The position numbers and the translations under genes are program-made. Positions 52,284 through 60,737 of a stretch of 64,000 bases of DNA are shown here, piece by piece (within the stretch, counting starts at the first letter, position 1; each line of letters begins with the position of its first letter). Source of the DNA: Candidimonas humi (GTDB taxonomy: Bacteria; Pseudomonadota; Gammaproteobacteria; Burkholderiales; Burkholderiaceae_B); contig NZ_JAHTBN010000001.1 of NCBI RefSeq assembly GCF_019166065.1, positions 733,858 to 797,857 on the forward strand, in the 5' to 3' direction. The notes beneath the pieces are model-generated. The model did not search any database and was not told the DNA's origin. It saw nothing but the letters and a program-made list of their open reading frames with translations.

Positions 52284-54317
52284 TCATTCGCTCGCCAGCG
52301 CCACCACCGGGTCGAGCCGCGCGGCCTGGCGCGCCGGCATGAAGCCAAAGATGAGCCCTGTAGCCAGCGCGCAGCCGAAGGCCCCCAGGATCGCGCGTAC
52401 CGAGAAGATCAGCGGCACATTCCAAAAGATCAGCGCCGCGCCGATGGCCAGGCCCAGCACCACGCCAGCGCAGCCGCCCACCAGCGAGACCATCACTGCC
52501 TCGGCCAGGAACTGGCGCTGAATGTCGCGCTGGCGCGCCCCAGTAGCCATGCGAATGCCGATCTCGCGCGTGCGCTCTTTTACTGTCATCAGCATGATGT
52601 TCATGACTCCGATGCCACCCACCAGCAGCGAAATCGCGGCGATCAACCCCAGCATCAGGGTCAGTGTGTTCTGCGTGTCTTCCTGGGCCTGGACAGCGGC
52701 GGCCTGGTTGTAGATGCGGAAATCCTTCACGTGATGCGCCGCCTGCAGTTGCGCAGTGATGGCCTTTTCCGTGGCGTCGGCCTTGGACAGATCGTCCACC
52801 AGCACCGAGATCCAGGAAAGATGGGTCTGGCCCAGCACACGGCGGCTGCCGGTGGAAAACGGCATCAGCACCACGTCGTCATCGTCCGAATCCCCGGTCA
52901 CGGCACCCTTCTCGGCCAGTTCCCCGATTACCTGGAACGGCACATTGTTGACCAGCACGTACCTGCCCACGGCGTCGGTCTTGCCGAACAGGCGCTCGCG
53001 CACCTTTTTGCCCAGCAGCAGCACGGTCGCGAGATCCCGCTCGTCCTGCCAGGTGAAGAACACACCCCGCACCGGCTTCCAGTTCAGGATGCGCGGGGCA
53101 TCTGGGGTCACCGACCACACCCGGGCCGCGGCATCCACGTTGCCGGCCCGCAGTGTCACCTGCCCCTGCAGGAACGGCATGGCCGCCGCCACATTGGGCA
53201 CCGGCCGCAGCAGGGCCACATCGGATTCGGAGAGCGTGCCGCCCAAGCCCCGGGCGTTGTCGCCACCCGGCACGACGTACATGCGGTTGGTGCCGAACAG
53301 CGCCATCTTCTCGATGACCCGGGCCTGGGTGCCCATGCCGATGGCGAGCATGACGATCACCGAGGCCACGCCGATGACGATGCCCAGCAGCGTAAGCAGC
53401 GTGCGGTAGCGGTTCACGCCCAGTGTGCGCCAGGCCGAGGCCACGGCTTCGCGGGCGTCCATCCAGGCGCTGGCGGTACGGCCGACGCCAGCACGCATGC
53501 GCGCGGCGAACTCGCCGGACGACGGCAAAGCGGCAGGCGATGCCGCTCGCGGCGCGGCGGATGGCCCCCCTGCGGACGGCTCTTGTGCCGGCTGCGTATC
53601 GGCGATGATCCGGCCGTCCCGGATCTCGACGATCCGCCGCGCCCGAGCCGCCACGTCGCGGTCGTGGGTAATGAGAATGACCGTATGGCCCGCCCCAGCC
53701 AGTTCTTCGAGCAGGGCCATGACCTCGGCCCCGCTCTTGCTGTCCAGGGCGCCGGTGGGCTCGTCGGCCAGGATGACGTGGCCGCCGTTCATCAAGGCGC
53801 GAGCGATCGACACCCGCTGCTGCTGCCCGCCGGAAAGCTGGCTCGGCCGGTTTTCCAGGCGCTCGCCCAATCCCAGCCGCCGCAGCAGTTGCGCCGCCCG
53901 CGCGGCCCGCGCCTGCGCCGGCAAGCCGGCGTAGACGGCCGGCACCTCGACATTGCGCAGGGCATCCAGCGTGCGGATCAAATGGTAGCCCTGGAACACA
54001 AAGCCGAACGCTTCCCGGCGCAGCCACGCCAGTTCGTCGGCCGAGAAGCCGGCGATGTCCCGGCCGGCATAGCAGTAGGTGCCCGCGCCAGGACGGTCCA
54101 GGCAGCCCAGGATGTGCATCAGGGTCGACTTGCCCGAGCCCGAGGCGCCCATCAGCGCCACGAACTCGCCGGCGTGGATCGACAGCGAAATGCCGCGCAG
54201 CACCTCCACCGCCGCAGCACCGTCCTCGCCGCCGTAAGACTTCCGCACCTCGCGCAGTTCGATCAGCGGCACATCGACGAGCTGCGCACCGATACTTGGC
54301 CCGCCTTGCCTTACCAC
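52284..54317 (-). CDS. macB: MacB-family ABC exporter (PvdT-like)
   Basis: Inner-membrane ABC exporter of 677 residues with an N-terminal ATPase fused to a four-helix permease. Walker A is GASGSGKST, the signature LSGGQQQR, Walker B ILADEPTGALD, and the switch His lies in LITHDRD. A linker rich in Pro/Ala/Ser follows, then helix 1 (TLLTLLGIVIGVASVIVML), a periplasmic domain with a DSDDDD acidic patch, and three C-terminal helices. The start is a GTG at 54317 that overlaps the macA stop, so the genes are coupled. In Pseudomonas the PvdRT-OpmQ counterpart exports siderophore; no outer-membrane channel gene is present here. Siderophore export or recycling is inferred from the neighbours. Confidence 0.88.
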   Translation of the reverse strand: MVRQGGPSIGAQLVDVPLIELREVRKSYGGEDGAAAVEVLRGISLSIHAGEFVALMGASGSGKSTLMHILGCLDRPGAGTYCYAGRDIAGFSADELAWLRREAFGFVFQGYHLIRTLDALRNVEVPAVYAGLPAQARAARAAQLLRRLGLGERLENRPSQLSGGQQQRVSIARALMNGGHVILADEPTGALDSKSGAEVMALLEELAGAGHTVILITHDRDVAARARRIVEIRDGRIIADTQPAQEPSAGGPSAAPRAASPAALPSSGEFAARMRAGVGRTASAWMDAREAVASAWRTLGVNRYRTLLTLLGIVIGVASVIVMLAIGMGTQARVIEKMALFGTNRMYVVPGGDNARGLGGTLSESDVALLRPVPNVAAAMPFLQGQVTLRAGNVDAAARVWSVTPDAPRILNWKPVRGVFFTWQDERDLATVLLLGKKVRERLFGKTDAVGRYVLVNNVPFQVIGELAEKGAVTGDSDDDDVVLMPFSTGSRRVLGQTHLSWISVLVDDLSKADATEKAITAQLQAAHHVKDFRIYNQAAAVQAQEDTQNTLTLMLGLIAAISLLVGGIGVMNIMLMTVKERTREIGIRMATGARQRDIQRQFLAEAVMVSLVGGCAGVVLGLAIGAALIFWNVPLIFSVRAILGAFGCALATGLIFGFMPARQAARLDPVVALASE

Positions 54318-55501
54318 CGGAACCTCCCGGCGGCGGCGCGCTCATGGCGGATGCCGGTCACCAGCCGGTCGCCGGGCGCCAGGCCCGACAGCACCTCGGC
54401 CGTCAGGCGGTCATGCACGCCGATGCCGACCTCTCGGACCGCGATATCGCCGTCGGCGACCAGGACCCGCGCCGTGTACCTGCCCGGCGTGTCCGCGACG
54501 GCCTGCAGCGCGGTCAGCGGCGCCAGCACCACGCCATGTGCGGCGGCCTCGACGAAGAATACCTGCGCGCTCATCTGCGGCATCAGCGCGCCGTCGGCGT
54601 TGTCCACGTCGAACAGCACCGTGTAGAGCACCACCTTGCCGGCAGAGGGCGCCGAGGCAGCCTTTGAGGAGTCGGACGACGCAGATTCCGGCGGATTGGG
54701 CGGCGCAGGCAGGATCTGGCGCACCCTGCCCGTCCAGCGCCGGTCATCGCCCAGCGTGGTGAAGTACACCGGCATGCCAGGCCTGACGCGCCGCACGTCG
54801 GCCTCCGACACCTGGGTCCAGACCGTCATGGCGGACAGGTCGGCGATGCGCAGGATCTTCGGCGTCTGGTAGGTGGCGTTCAGCGTCTGGCCCTGCCGGG
54901 CATCGAGCGTGACGACCGTGCCGCTCATCGGCGCGTAGATACGGGTGTAGCCAAGCTGCGCCTGGTCGCCCTTGAGCGTCGAGGAGGCGCCTTCGATCTG
55001 GGCATGCAGGTCCGCCACGCGCGCCACGGCCACGCGCCAGCTTGCCCGGGCGCTGTCGACGTCCTGCCGGCTGACGGAATCCTGCGCCGCCAGCCGGCGC
55101 TGGCGGGCGTACTGCACCTGGGCCAGGTCGCGCTCGGCCTCCTGTTCGGCAAGCTGCGCGCGCAGGCTGTCGAGCGCGGCGCGATCCGCGTCGACCTTGG
55201 CCTGCTGCACCGCCGGGTCGATTTCCACCAGCAGCTCGCCCTTCTTCACCACGCTGCCCGCCTCGACGGCGATGCGGCGGATCTCGCCCGAGGCCTGCGC
55301 CCCCACGTCCACGTAGCTGCGCGGCTGCAAGGTGCCCAGTGCCGTAACACTGACCTCGATGTCGCCGCGCCCCACCGTGACGGTATCGACGACGGTGCGC
55401 ACCCTGAACAGCATCCACCAGAGCGTGAAGGCCAGCAATAGCAGAAGGAGCACAACAGCCAGGCGCCGGGCCGGCACGATGGAACGCAACGAGGCAGGCA
55501 T
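54311..55501 (-). CDS. macA: MacA-family periplasmic adaptor (PvdR-like)
   Basis: Membrane-fusion protein of 396 residues. It has an N-terminal membrane anchor (RLAVVLLLLLLAFTLWW), a barrel-sandwich half (VSVTALGTLQPRSYVDVGAQ, GSVVKKGELLVEID), a coiled-coil hairpin from about residues 100 to 170, and the second lipoyl half (YAPMSGTVVTLDARQGQTL). A Pro/Ser-rich insert (PAPPNPPESASSDSSKA) lies in the C-terminal region. The start at 55501 is preceded by AGAGGCAGG; an ATG 48 bases earlier (55549) also fits, so the N-terminus is open. It lies about 68 bases after the TonB receptor stop. It pairs with macB, expected to link it to an outer-membrane channel. Confidence 0.87.
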   Translation of the reverse strand: MPASLRSIVPARRLAVVLLLLLLAFTLWWMLFRVRTVVDTVTVGRGDIEVSVTALGTLQPRSYVDVGAQASGEIRRIAVEAGSVVKKGELLVEIDPAVQQAKVDADRAALDSLRAQLAEQEAERDLAQVQYARQRRLAAQDSVSRQDVDSARASWRVAVARVADLHAQIEGASSTLKGDQAQLGYTRIYAPMSGTVVTLDARQGQTLNATYQTPKILRIADLSAMTVWTQVSEADVRRVRPGMPVYFTTLGDDRRWTGRVRQILPAPPNPPESASSDSSKAASAPSAGKVVLYTVLFDVDNADGALMPQMSAQVFFVEAAAHGVVLAPLTALQAVADTPGRYTARVLVADGDIAVREVGIGVHDRLTAEVLSGLAPGDRLVTGIRHERAAAGRFRW

Positions 55502-55568
55502 ACTGCGCCTGCCTCTATCGGATCCGTTCGCAAATCGCGGCACAGACATGCGGAACCCGATTGCCCCG

Positions 55569-58085
55569 CTACATCTTATAGTGCAACGCAAGCAGCACTT
55601 TCGCGGGATTGCCGTAATAATTGCCGGCGGCGCCCGCAACCGTCGCGAAATACTTGCGGTCCAACAAGTTGGTGACGCTCACCGAGGCGGACAGTCTCTT
55701 CGAAAACTGGTAGCCCACCGTTGCGTCGACCGTCGCATAGCCCGGTGCAACAGTGTCGCCCGCGCCGTTCGAGAAATAGGTGCTGCTGGTTGCATACACC
55801 GCGCCGCCGACATTCCAATTGTGCAGTTGGCCGGGCAATTGGTAATTGGCCCACAACTTGAACTGATGCTTAGGCGTGAACGAGAACGGCGTGCTGGACG
55901 TTACGCTTTGGTCGAGGCTGCGCAGCGCCACATACGTATAGCCTGTCGACACAGTAAGACCGGGCAGGACCTCGCCGCTGGCGGTCAACTCGACGCCACG
56001 GCTGCGCGCGCGGCCCTGGGCAATGTAAAAGCCCTGATGCCCAGGGTCGGAGAAGGCCCGGTTGCTCTCGTCGATCTGGAACAGCGCGACCGAGGTATTC
56101 AGCTTGCCGCCGAAGTACTCGCCTTTCAGGCCGATTTCGTATTGCTTTCCGGTCACGGGCTTGATCATCTGGCCGTCATAGGAAAAGAACGAAGTCTGCG
56201 GCTTGTAGATCGATGTATAGCTCGCATACGCGGAATAGATGTTATTGATGTCATAGACAAGGCCCACGAGCGGCGTGATTTTCGGCCCCGCCCGATCATG
56301 CGAATAGGTTTCGCCAAACTGGTTGTAGTAGGGATCGGCATTCGGCGTCAGCGTGTTGTCCCACCATGTGGCGCGCCCGCCGACAATCAGCGTCAGCGGA
56401 TCGAGAATATTGAAGCGGGCGTTGCCATAGACCCCGTACTGGTTGGTCACAGTCCGGAAATCGTTCTGTGGGCCGCCGGCAAAATCGTTCGAATAGACCG
56501 ACGTGTCGAAGATGCTCGTGAAGAAATCCCCCCACATGTCGAGCCCGCTTGCCGGGTTGATAAAGTATTGTGTCGAGCGGTCGGATTGATGCAGATAGTT
56601 CGCGCCTATCGTCAACTGATGCTTGCGGCCGAACAGCATGAATGGCCCGCTCGCGTATGCGTCCACGGCATCCTGCGTGTTCTGGTCCTTGTAGTTGTAG
56701 CTGTACGGGTTGCCGTCGTACGTAACCGGATCGACATACGAACCCGGAACCCCATTCATGAAATGCTGGCTGGACTGCACGTGGTTGTATGCGAGTTTCG
56801 CGACCCAGCCACCGGACAGCTTCTGCTCGATCCCGGCAAAGATGTTCGTCTTTTCGGCCGACAAGTGGTCCCAGTCCGCGCCGATATACTGGTCGCGCGG
56901 CGCCGCGACGATCGAATAATCTTCATATGTCGGCAGCCCGTACATGATGTGGCCGGACTGCTTCGAATAGCTCATGCCGATACGGGCGGTCGTCGTCGGC
57001 GTCAAGTCCGCTTCCAACGTGCCGTATAGCTGCTGGTCTCGCTGCCAGGATCCTTCCTGCATCAAATGCTGGTCGTGCTGCATCGCCACCAGCCGGCCGC
57101 GCAATGTACCCGCATCGTTCAATGGGCCGCCGACGTCGATTTGTCCACGATGGTCGGCGTAAGTGCCTACCGACACGTCCGCCGAGGCCTGGAATGTCGA
57201 GGGCGCGCGCTTGCGCACGAGATTGATCGCACCGCCATCCCCACCGAAACCGTTGAACAGCCCGGCAGGCCCGCGCAGCACTTCGACACGGTCGAACATC
57301 GCGATATCGTCGGCGACCATCGCGCTGCCGCTCTGCGGAATGGTTGTCGGCACGCCGTCCAGTTGGAAAGCCGTGATCGGGAACCCGCGCACCAGATAGC
57401 TAGTGGCGTTGGGATTGGCAAGCGCCACGGCCACGCCCGGCGCATACCGCAGCACATCATCGACCGAGGTCGCATTCTGGGCCTGGATCTGTTGCTGGGT
57501 GATTACGCTGACCGAACTCGGAATCTCCCGCTGCGTCAACGGCATCTTGGACCCCACCGACATGGGGGGATTGAGCCGCTCGGCCTCCGACTCGGCGGTT
57601 CCGAGCACGGTCACCGCCGGCAAGGTGGCCACATTCCCATTGACCTTGGAGACCGGCATAGGCCTCAATGTGTATTCTCCATTATTGTCACGGACTGCTT
57701 GCAGGCCGGTTCCGGACAGCAGCCGGCGCAGAGCGTCGCCGGCGGTGTAGTCGCCCCGCAAACCGGGGCTGGTCAATCCCGAAGTCAGTGCCGCGTTGAC
57801 GGATATGGACTCACCGGACTGCCGGCCGAAGCGCCCCAGCGCCTGGTCCAGCGAGCCGGACGGAATATCGAAACGATGGCGCGATTCGGCCGCCGCGGCC
57901 TGCGTGCTTTGGGCCTGGGAAAACACAGGAAGCGCCCAAGCCATGGCGCTCATCGACACCCACAGCACGGCCTGTGCAACAGGCGCCCGCGAATGCCGTG
58001 CCCGCGTGGCGGGACGGCACACGCCCGCATCACGGTGCCTGCGGGATGTCGGCGAAAAAGACGGATGTGCCCGGCGAACAGCCAT
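55569..58085 (-). CDS. TonB-dependent siderophore receptor with STN signalling domain
   Basis: Outer-membrane siderophore receptor of 838 residues. A signal peptide of roughly 60 residues ends VFSQAQS. The STN domain follows (RFDIPSGSLDQALGRF, GLQAVRDNNGEYTL). Next come the TonB-box-like VTVLG, the plug (SSVSVITQQQIQAQNATSVD, YLVRGFPITAFQLDGVPT, VEVLRGPAGLFNGFG) and the barrel ending KVLLALHYKM. The STN domain means it signals to FecR/FecI, whose genes lie directly upstream. ATG 58085 has GAGGA about 10 bases before it; a TTG further upstream was rejected. The family includes ferripyoverdine, ferrichrome and catecholate receptors; the ligand is not identified. Confidence 0.91.
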   Translation of the reverse strand: MAVRRAHPSFSPTSRRHRDAGVCRPATRARHSRAPVAQAVLWVSMSAMAWALPVFSQAQSTQAAAAESRHRFDIPSGSLDQALGRFGRQSGESISVNAALTSGLTSPGLRGDYTAGDALRRLLSGTGLQAVRDNNGEYTLRPMPVSKVNGNVATLPAVTVLGTAESEAERLNPPMSVGSKMPLTQREIPSSVSVITQQQIQAQNATSVDDVLRYAPGVAVALANPNATSYLVRGFPITAFQLDGVPTTIPQSGSAMVADDIAMFDRVEVLRGPAGLFNGFGGDGGAINLVRKRAPSTFQASADVSVGTYADHRGQIDVGGPLNDAGTLRGRLVAMQHDQHLMQEGSWQRDQQLYGTLEADLTPTTTARIGMSYSKQSGHIMYGLPTYEDYSIVAAPRDQYIGADWDHLSAEKTNIFAGIEQKLSGGWVAKLAYNHVQSSQHFMNGVPGSYVDPVTYDGNPYSYNYKDQNTQDAVDAYASGPFMLFGRKHQLTIGANYLHQSDRSTQYFINPASGLDMWGDFFTSIFDTSVYSNDFAGGPQNDFRTVTNQYGVYGNARFNILDPLTLIVGGRATWWDNTLTPNADPYYNQFGETYSHDRAGPKITPLVGLVYDINNIYSAYASYTSIYKPQTSFFSYDGQMIKPVTGKQYEIGLKGEYFGGKLNTSVALFQIDESNRAFSDPGHQGFYIAQGRARSRGVELTASGEVLPGLTVSTGYTYVALRSLDQSVTSSTPFSFTPKHQFKLWANYQLPGQLHNWNVGGAVYATSSTYFSNGAGDTVAPGYATVDATVGYQFSKRLSASVSVTNLLDRKYFATVAGAAGNYYGNPAKVLLALHYKM

Positions 58086-58264
58086 AATGCGGATTCCTCG
58101 GTAGATGCTTGTTGTCAGGAAAAGCGCCGACGAGGAATGGATGAAAGACAATTCCCGGGGGCTTCTAAAGAGGAAGCCGCATGAGATCGAAAAACCTGCC
58201 AGGCAATTTGTAATTTAATGTATCTACCGTCTACCCGGAGCCCAGGCAGCGTAAGCACAACGAA

Positions 58265-59332
58265 TCATCGGGCAGCCACCGTCACCCAGTAGCGGGTGTA
58301 ACGGACTATCCGTACGGGCAGACGCCGCTCCAGCGAGTCGAGTATCCGTTCCGTCGCATCGGGGCTGTCCAGAGGCCAGACACCGGTAATACGCAGGTTC
58401 GCCACTTCCGGCGCGCAGCGCAGCCTTCCATGGCGGTAGCGGCTCAATTCGGCGACAAAGTCGGCCAGCCTCATGCCCTCGGCGGAGAACATGCCACGGA
58501 TCCACCCCTGTCCATCTTCGTCCAGCACTACAGGCGTCTCGATATGGTTGGACGTGAAACGCACTTGTTGGTGGGCTTGAACGAGCAACGACCCTGCGTG
58601 CATCGCACGAACCTGGACGGCGCCTTCGGTCACGGCAAGCTGGGTGTAGCGCCGGTCGCCGGCATCGGCGTCGCGCCGCACCGTGAATCGGGTCCCGATG
58701 GGCCTCAATTCTCCATCAGCCGTGGCGACAATGAACGGCCGGCGCCCGGGATCCTTGGCCGTCGCAACCATGATCTCGCCGCTGCGCAGAACAATGCGGC
58801 GTTCGCTGGCGCCAAAACGCAATTCGACGGCAGTCGCAGTGTTCAATAACAGCCGCGTTCCATCCGCAAGCACCATACTGCGGCGCTCGCCGGTCGGCGT
58901 GTGCACATCCGAGAACGCAATGGCGAGCTCGCTGCGCCAAGGAACCTGATCCTGGAAGAGATAAAGACCGGCGCCGCCCGCGCCGATCCATGCCAGTCGC
59001 TTGAACGCCCGGCGCCGGCTGGAAAAAGAGGCTGCCCGTGCCAGCGTCGCCCGGGCAAGGGCCGGAGCGACACGCGCTGCGCTGCCCTGCAAGCGGGTGC
59101 CCAAGTGCTCGAGGCGCGCCCAGGCCTGGGCATGATCGGGGTGGGCCGCCCGCCAGCGGCCGAATTCCGCCCGGTCCCGAGCTGTCGCTGTGCCCGATGC
59201 AAGCCGCACATACCAGGCAACGGCCCGTTCTACGATAGCCTCGGGAATATGCCCGCTTCCGGACTCGCCCGCCACGGCAGGGGCAGCACCGGGGACTGCG
59301 TCATCCAAAGGGGAACGGGCAGAATCTTCCAT
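58265..59332 (-). CDS. FecR-type anti-sigma / sigma regulator
   Basis: Inner-membrane signal transducer of 355 residues. The N-terminal cytosolic DUF4880-like segment (AVAWYVRLASGTATARDRAEF, RWRAAHPDHAQAWARL) binds the sigma factor. A weak membrane segment lies near residue 115-127 (LAWIGAGGAGLYLF). The periplasmic FecR domain follows (GERRSMVLADGTRLLLNTAT, LRSGEIMV), then a STN-like C-terminal part with GMRLADFVAELSRY and VTGVWPLDSP-type sequence. It sits 15 bases after the sigma factor gene and about 180 bases before the receptor, the classic FecI-FecR-receptor order. Confidence 0.9.
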   Translation of the reverse strand: MEDSARSPLDDAVPGAAPAVAGESGSGHIPEAIVERAVAWYVRLASGTATARDRAEFGRWRAAHPDHAQAWARLEHLGTRLQGSAARVAPALARATLARAASFSSRRRAFKRLAWIGAGGAGLYLFQDQVPWRSELAIAFSDVHTPTGERRSMVLADGTRLLLNTATAVELRFGASERRIVLRSGEIMVATAKDPGRRPFIVATADGELRPIGTRFTVRRDADAGDRRYTQLAVTEGAVQVRAMHAGSLLVQAHQQVRFTSNHIETPVVLDEDGQGWIRGMFSAEGMRLADFVAELSRYRHGRLRCAPEVANLRITGVWPLDSPDATERILDSLERRLPVRIVRYTRYWVTVAAR

Positions 59333-59347
59333 CAGCGAGCAAGACCG

Positions 59348-59857
59348 TCAGCCATTGATGTACAGCGCCTTATAGCACTGTGCCATGGCTCGGGTCATGG
59401 CCTTTTGCACCACGTTGACGGTGATGCCGAGGCGAACGGCGATCTCTGGGTATGTCAAACCGTCGATCTGGGAAAATAGAAAGACTTCACGGACGCGAGT
59501 AGGCAAACCATCGAGCAAGGCGGCAATCTCTTCCAGAGTTTCCAGGATCAAAGCACGCTGCTCTAGGGACGGTACGACCGCTTCCGCCTGCACTGCCAGC
59601 GTGTCCAGCCAAGCCTGTTCGAGCGCCTTGCGGCGCCAGTGGCTGACGACCAGGCCGTTGGCAATGGTGGTGAGATAAGCTCGCGGCTCGCGGATAGCCC
59701 CCTGTTCCCGTCCACGAAGCACGCGCACGAAGGTGTCCTGCGCCAGGTCGGCCGCGTCGAACGCATTGCCGAGCTTGCGGCGCAGCCATCCCTGCAGCCA
59801 CCCATGATGGCTGTAGTAAAGAGTCTCGACGCTGGGTGAAGATGCCTGATCTGGCAC
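59348..59857 (-). CDS. FecI-type ECF sigma factor
   Basis: ECF sigma factor of 169 residues from a GTG at 59857, which has AGGG about 8 bases upstream; a TTG at 59893 would add 12 residues and has no ribosome site. Region 2 spans LYYSHHGWLQGWLRRKLG to AADLAQDTFVRVLR. Region 4 has LPTRVREVFLFSQIDGLTYPE with the helix-turn-helix EIAVRLGITVNVVQKAMTRA. It is cotranscribed with fecR. A Fur-like AT-rich site lies just upstream, so it should be induced under iron starvation and then drive the receptor gene. Confidence 0.9.
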   Translation of the reverse strand: MPDQASSPSVETLYYSHHGWLQGWLRRKLGNAFDAADLAQDTFVRVLRGREQGAIREPRAYLTTIANGLVVSHWRRKALEQAWLDTLAVQAEAVVPSLEQRALILETLEEIAALLDGLPTRVREVFLFSQIDGLTYPEIAVRLGITVNVVQKAMTRAMAQCYKALYING

Positions 59858-59901
59858 GGACCGATCCCTGGTGTCCGCCCAGGGCAGCACCAATCTAAAT
59901 A

Positions 59902-59920
59902 AGAATTAATATCAATTATC
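59902..59920. promoter_or_regulatory. Putative Fur box upstream of the FecI sigma gene
   Basis: AT-rich 19-mer ending ATCAATTATC; about 11 of 19 bases match the Fur consensus. It sits 45 bases before the GTG start of the sigma gene (59857). Confidence 0.45.
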
Positions 59921-59971
59921 GCCATTAGAGAAGATTTTTGCAACGCCACGCCACACATCTGACTGGGCTCG

Positions 59972-60598
59972 TCAAATCAACAGCATCCGGCCAAACAACT
60001 CGGACAGCCGGCGACAGATCTGTTCCGCATCGCGCGGCTCGCCCGCAATCGCATCATCGACCATGCCGTGCATGCCGTCGAAAATCACGATCGCAGCGGC
60101 GCGCGTGTCGGACAGCTTCCATGCGCCCGCCGCCGCCCCCGCGGCGAGAAGTTCCCCGAGCTGCGCGAGGACGATCTCCTTGTCCTTCACGTTGCGATTG
60201 CCGGGACGGAACTCGTGGAACACAACGTCGTGCAGTTTGTAATTGGCGATATACGCCTGGACCGTCCCACGCAGCCACGCGGCGAACCGCGCGCGGTGGT
60301 CATCCGCCGGACAGGATGCCACGGCCTGCGCCACCTGGTCGGTGAAATCCCGCGAAAAGCGTTCGCGCAATGCCACGATGACATCTTCCTTGGTTTCGAA
60401 GTAATGATAGAAGGTGCCTTTGCCGACGCCGGCCCGCTCCACAATGTCGTTGACGGTCGTAGCCTCGATGCCCTTGGCGATGAATAGCTCCGCGGCCGCC
60501 GACATCAGGTCGCCCACCCGCACTTCCGCGGGAAGTATGCGTCTGGTCCGGCTGCGGCGAATTCGAATGAGTCCGCCGGTTTTTTCTCTGGTTGCCAT
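59972..60598 (-). CDS. TetR-family transcriptional regulator
   Basis: TetR repressor of 208 residues. The N-terminal helix-turn-helix is in LMSAAAELFIAKGIEATTVN and DIVERAGVGKGTFYHYFETK. The C-terminal all-helical ligand domain is not assignable to a ligand. ATG 60598 is supported by a strong GGAGGAGG site 6 bases upstream; the longer frame was rejected. It is divergent from an MFS exporter, with 139 bases between starts and two copies of a matching palindrome. It probably represses itself and that exporter until a drug-like compound binds. Confidence 0.9.
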   Translation of the reverse strand: MATREKTGGLIRIRRSRTRRILPAEVRVGDLMSAAAELFIAKGIEATTVNDIVERAGVGKGTFYHYFETKEDVIVALRERFSRDFTDQVAQAVASCPADDHRARFAAWLRGTVQAYIANYKLHDVVFHEFRPGNRNVKDKEIVLAQLGELLAAGAAAGAWKLSDTRAAAIVIFDGMHGMVDDAIAGEPRDAEQICRRLSELFGRMLLI

Positions 60599-60622
60599 TT
60601 TCCGGCCTCCTCCATGCATTTC

Positions 60623-60633
60623 GACCATCGGTC
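60623..60633. promoter_or_regulatory. TetR operator, copy 1
   Basis: GACCATCGGTC, a near-palindrome 24 bases before the TetR gene start. It matches 9 of 11 bases of copy 2. Confidence 0.55.
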
Positions 60634-60678
60634 AATGAAATCAATATTACATCATTACTTCAATAGCTTATAGATATT

Positions 60679-60693
60679 GACCGACGGTCGGTC
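60679..60693. promoter_or_regulatory. TetR operator, copy 2
   Basis: GACCGAC-GGTCGGTC, an almost perfect 15-bp palindrome, 44 bases before the MFS start and probably overlapping its promoter. Confidence 0.65.
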
Positions 60694-60737
60694 TAAAGAC
60701 TAATATGCTTGAAAACCAGGAACTTGGAAGCTGACCC

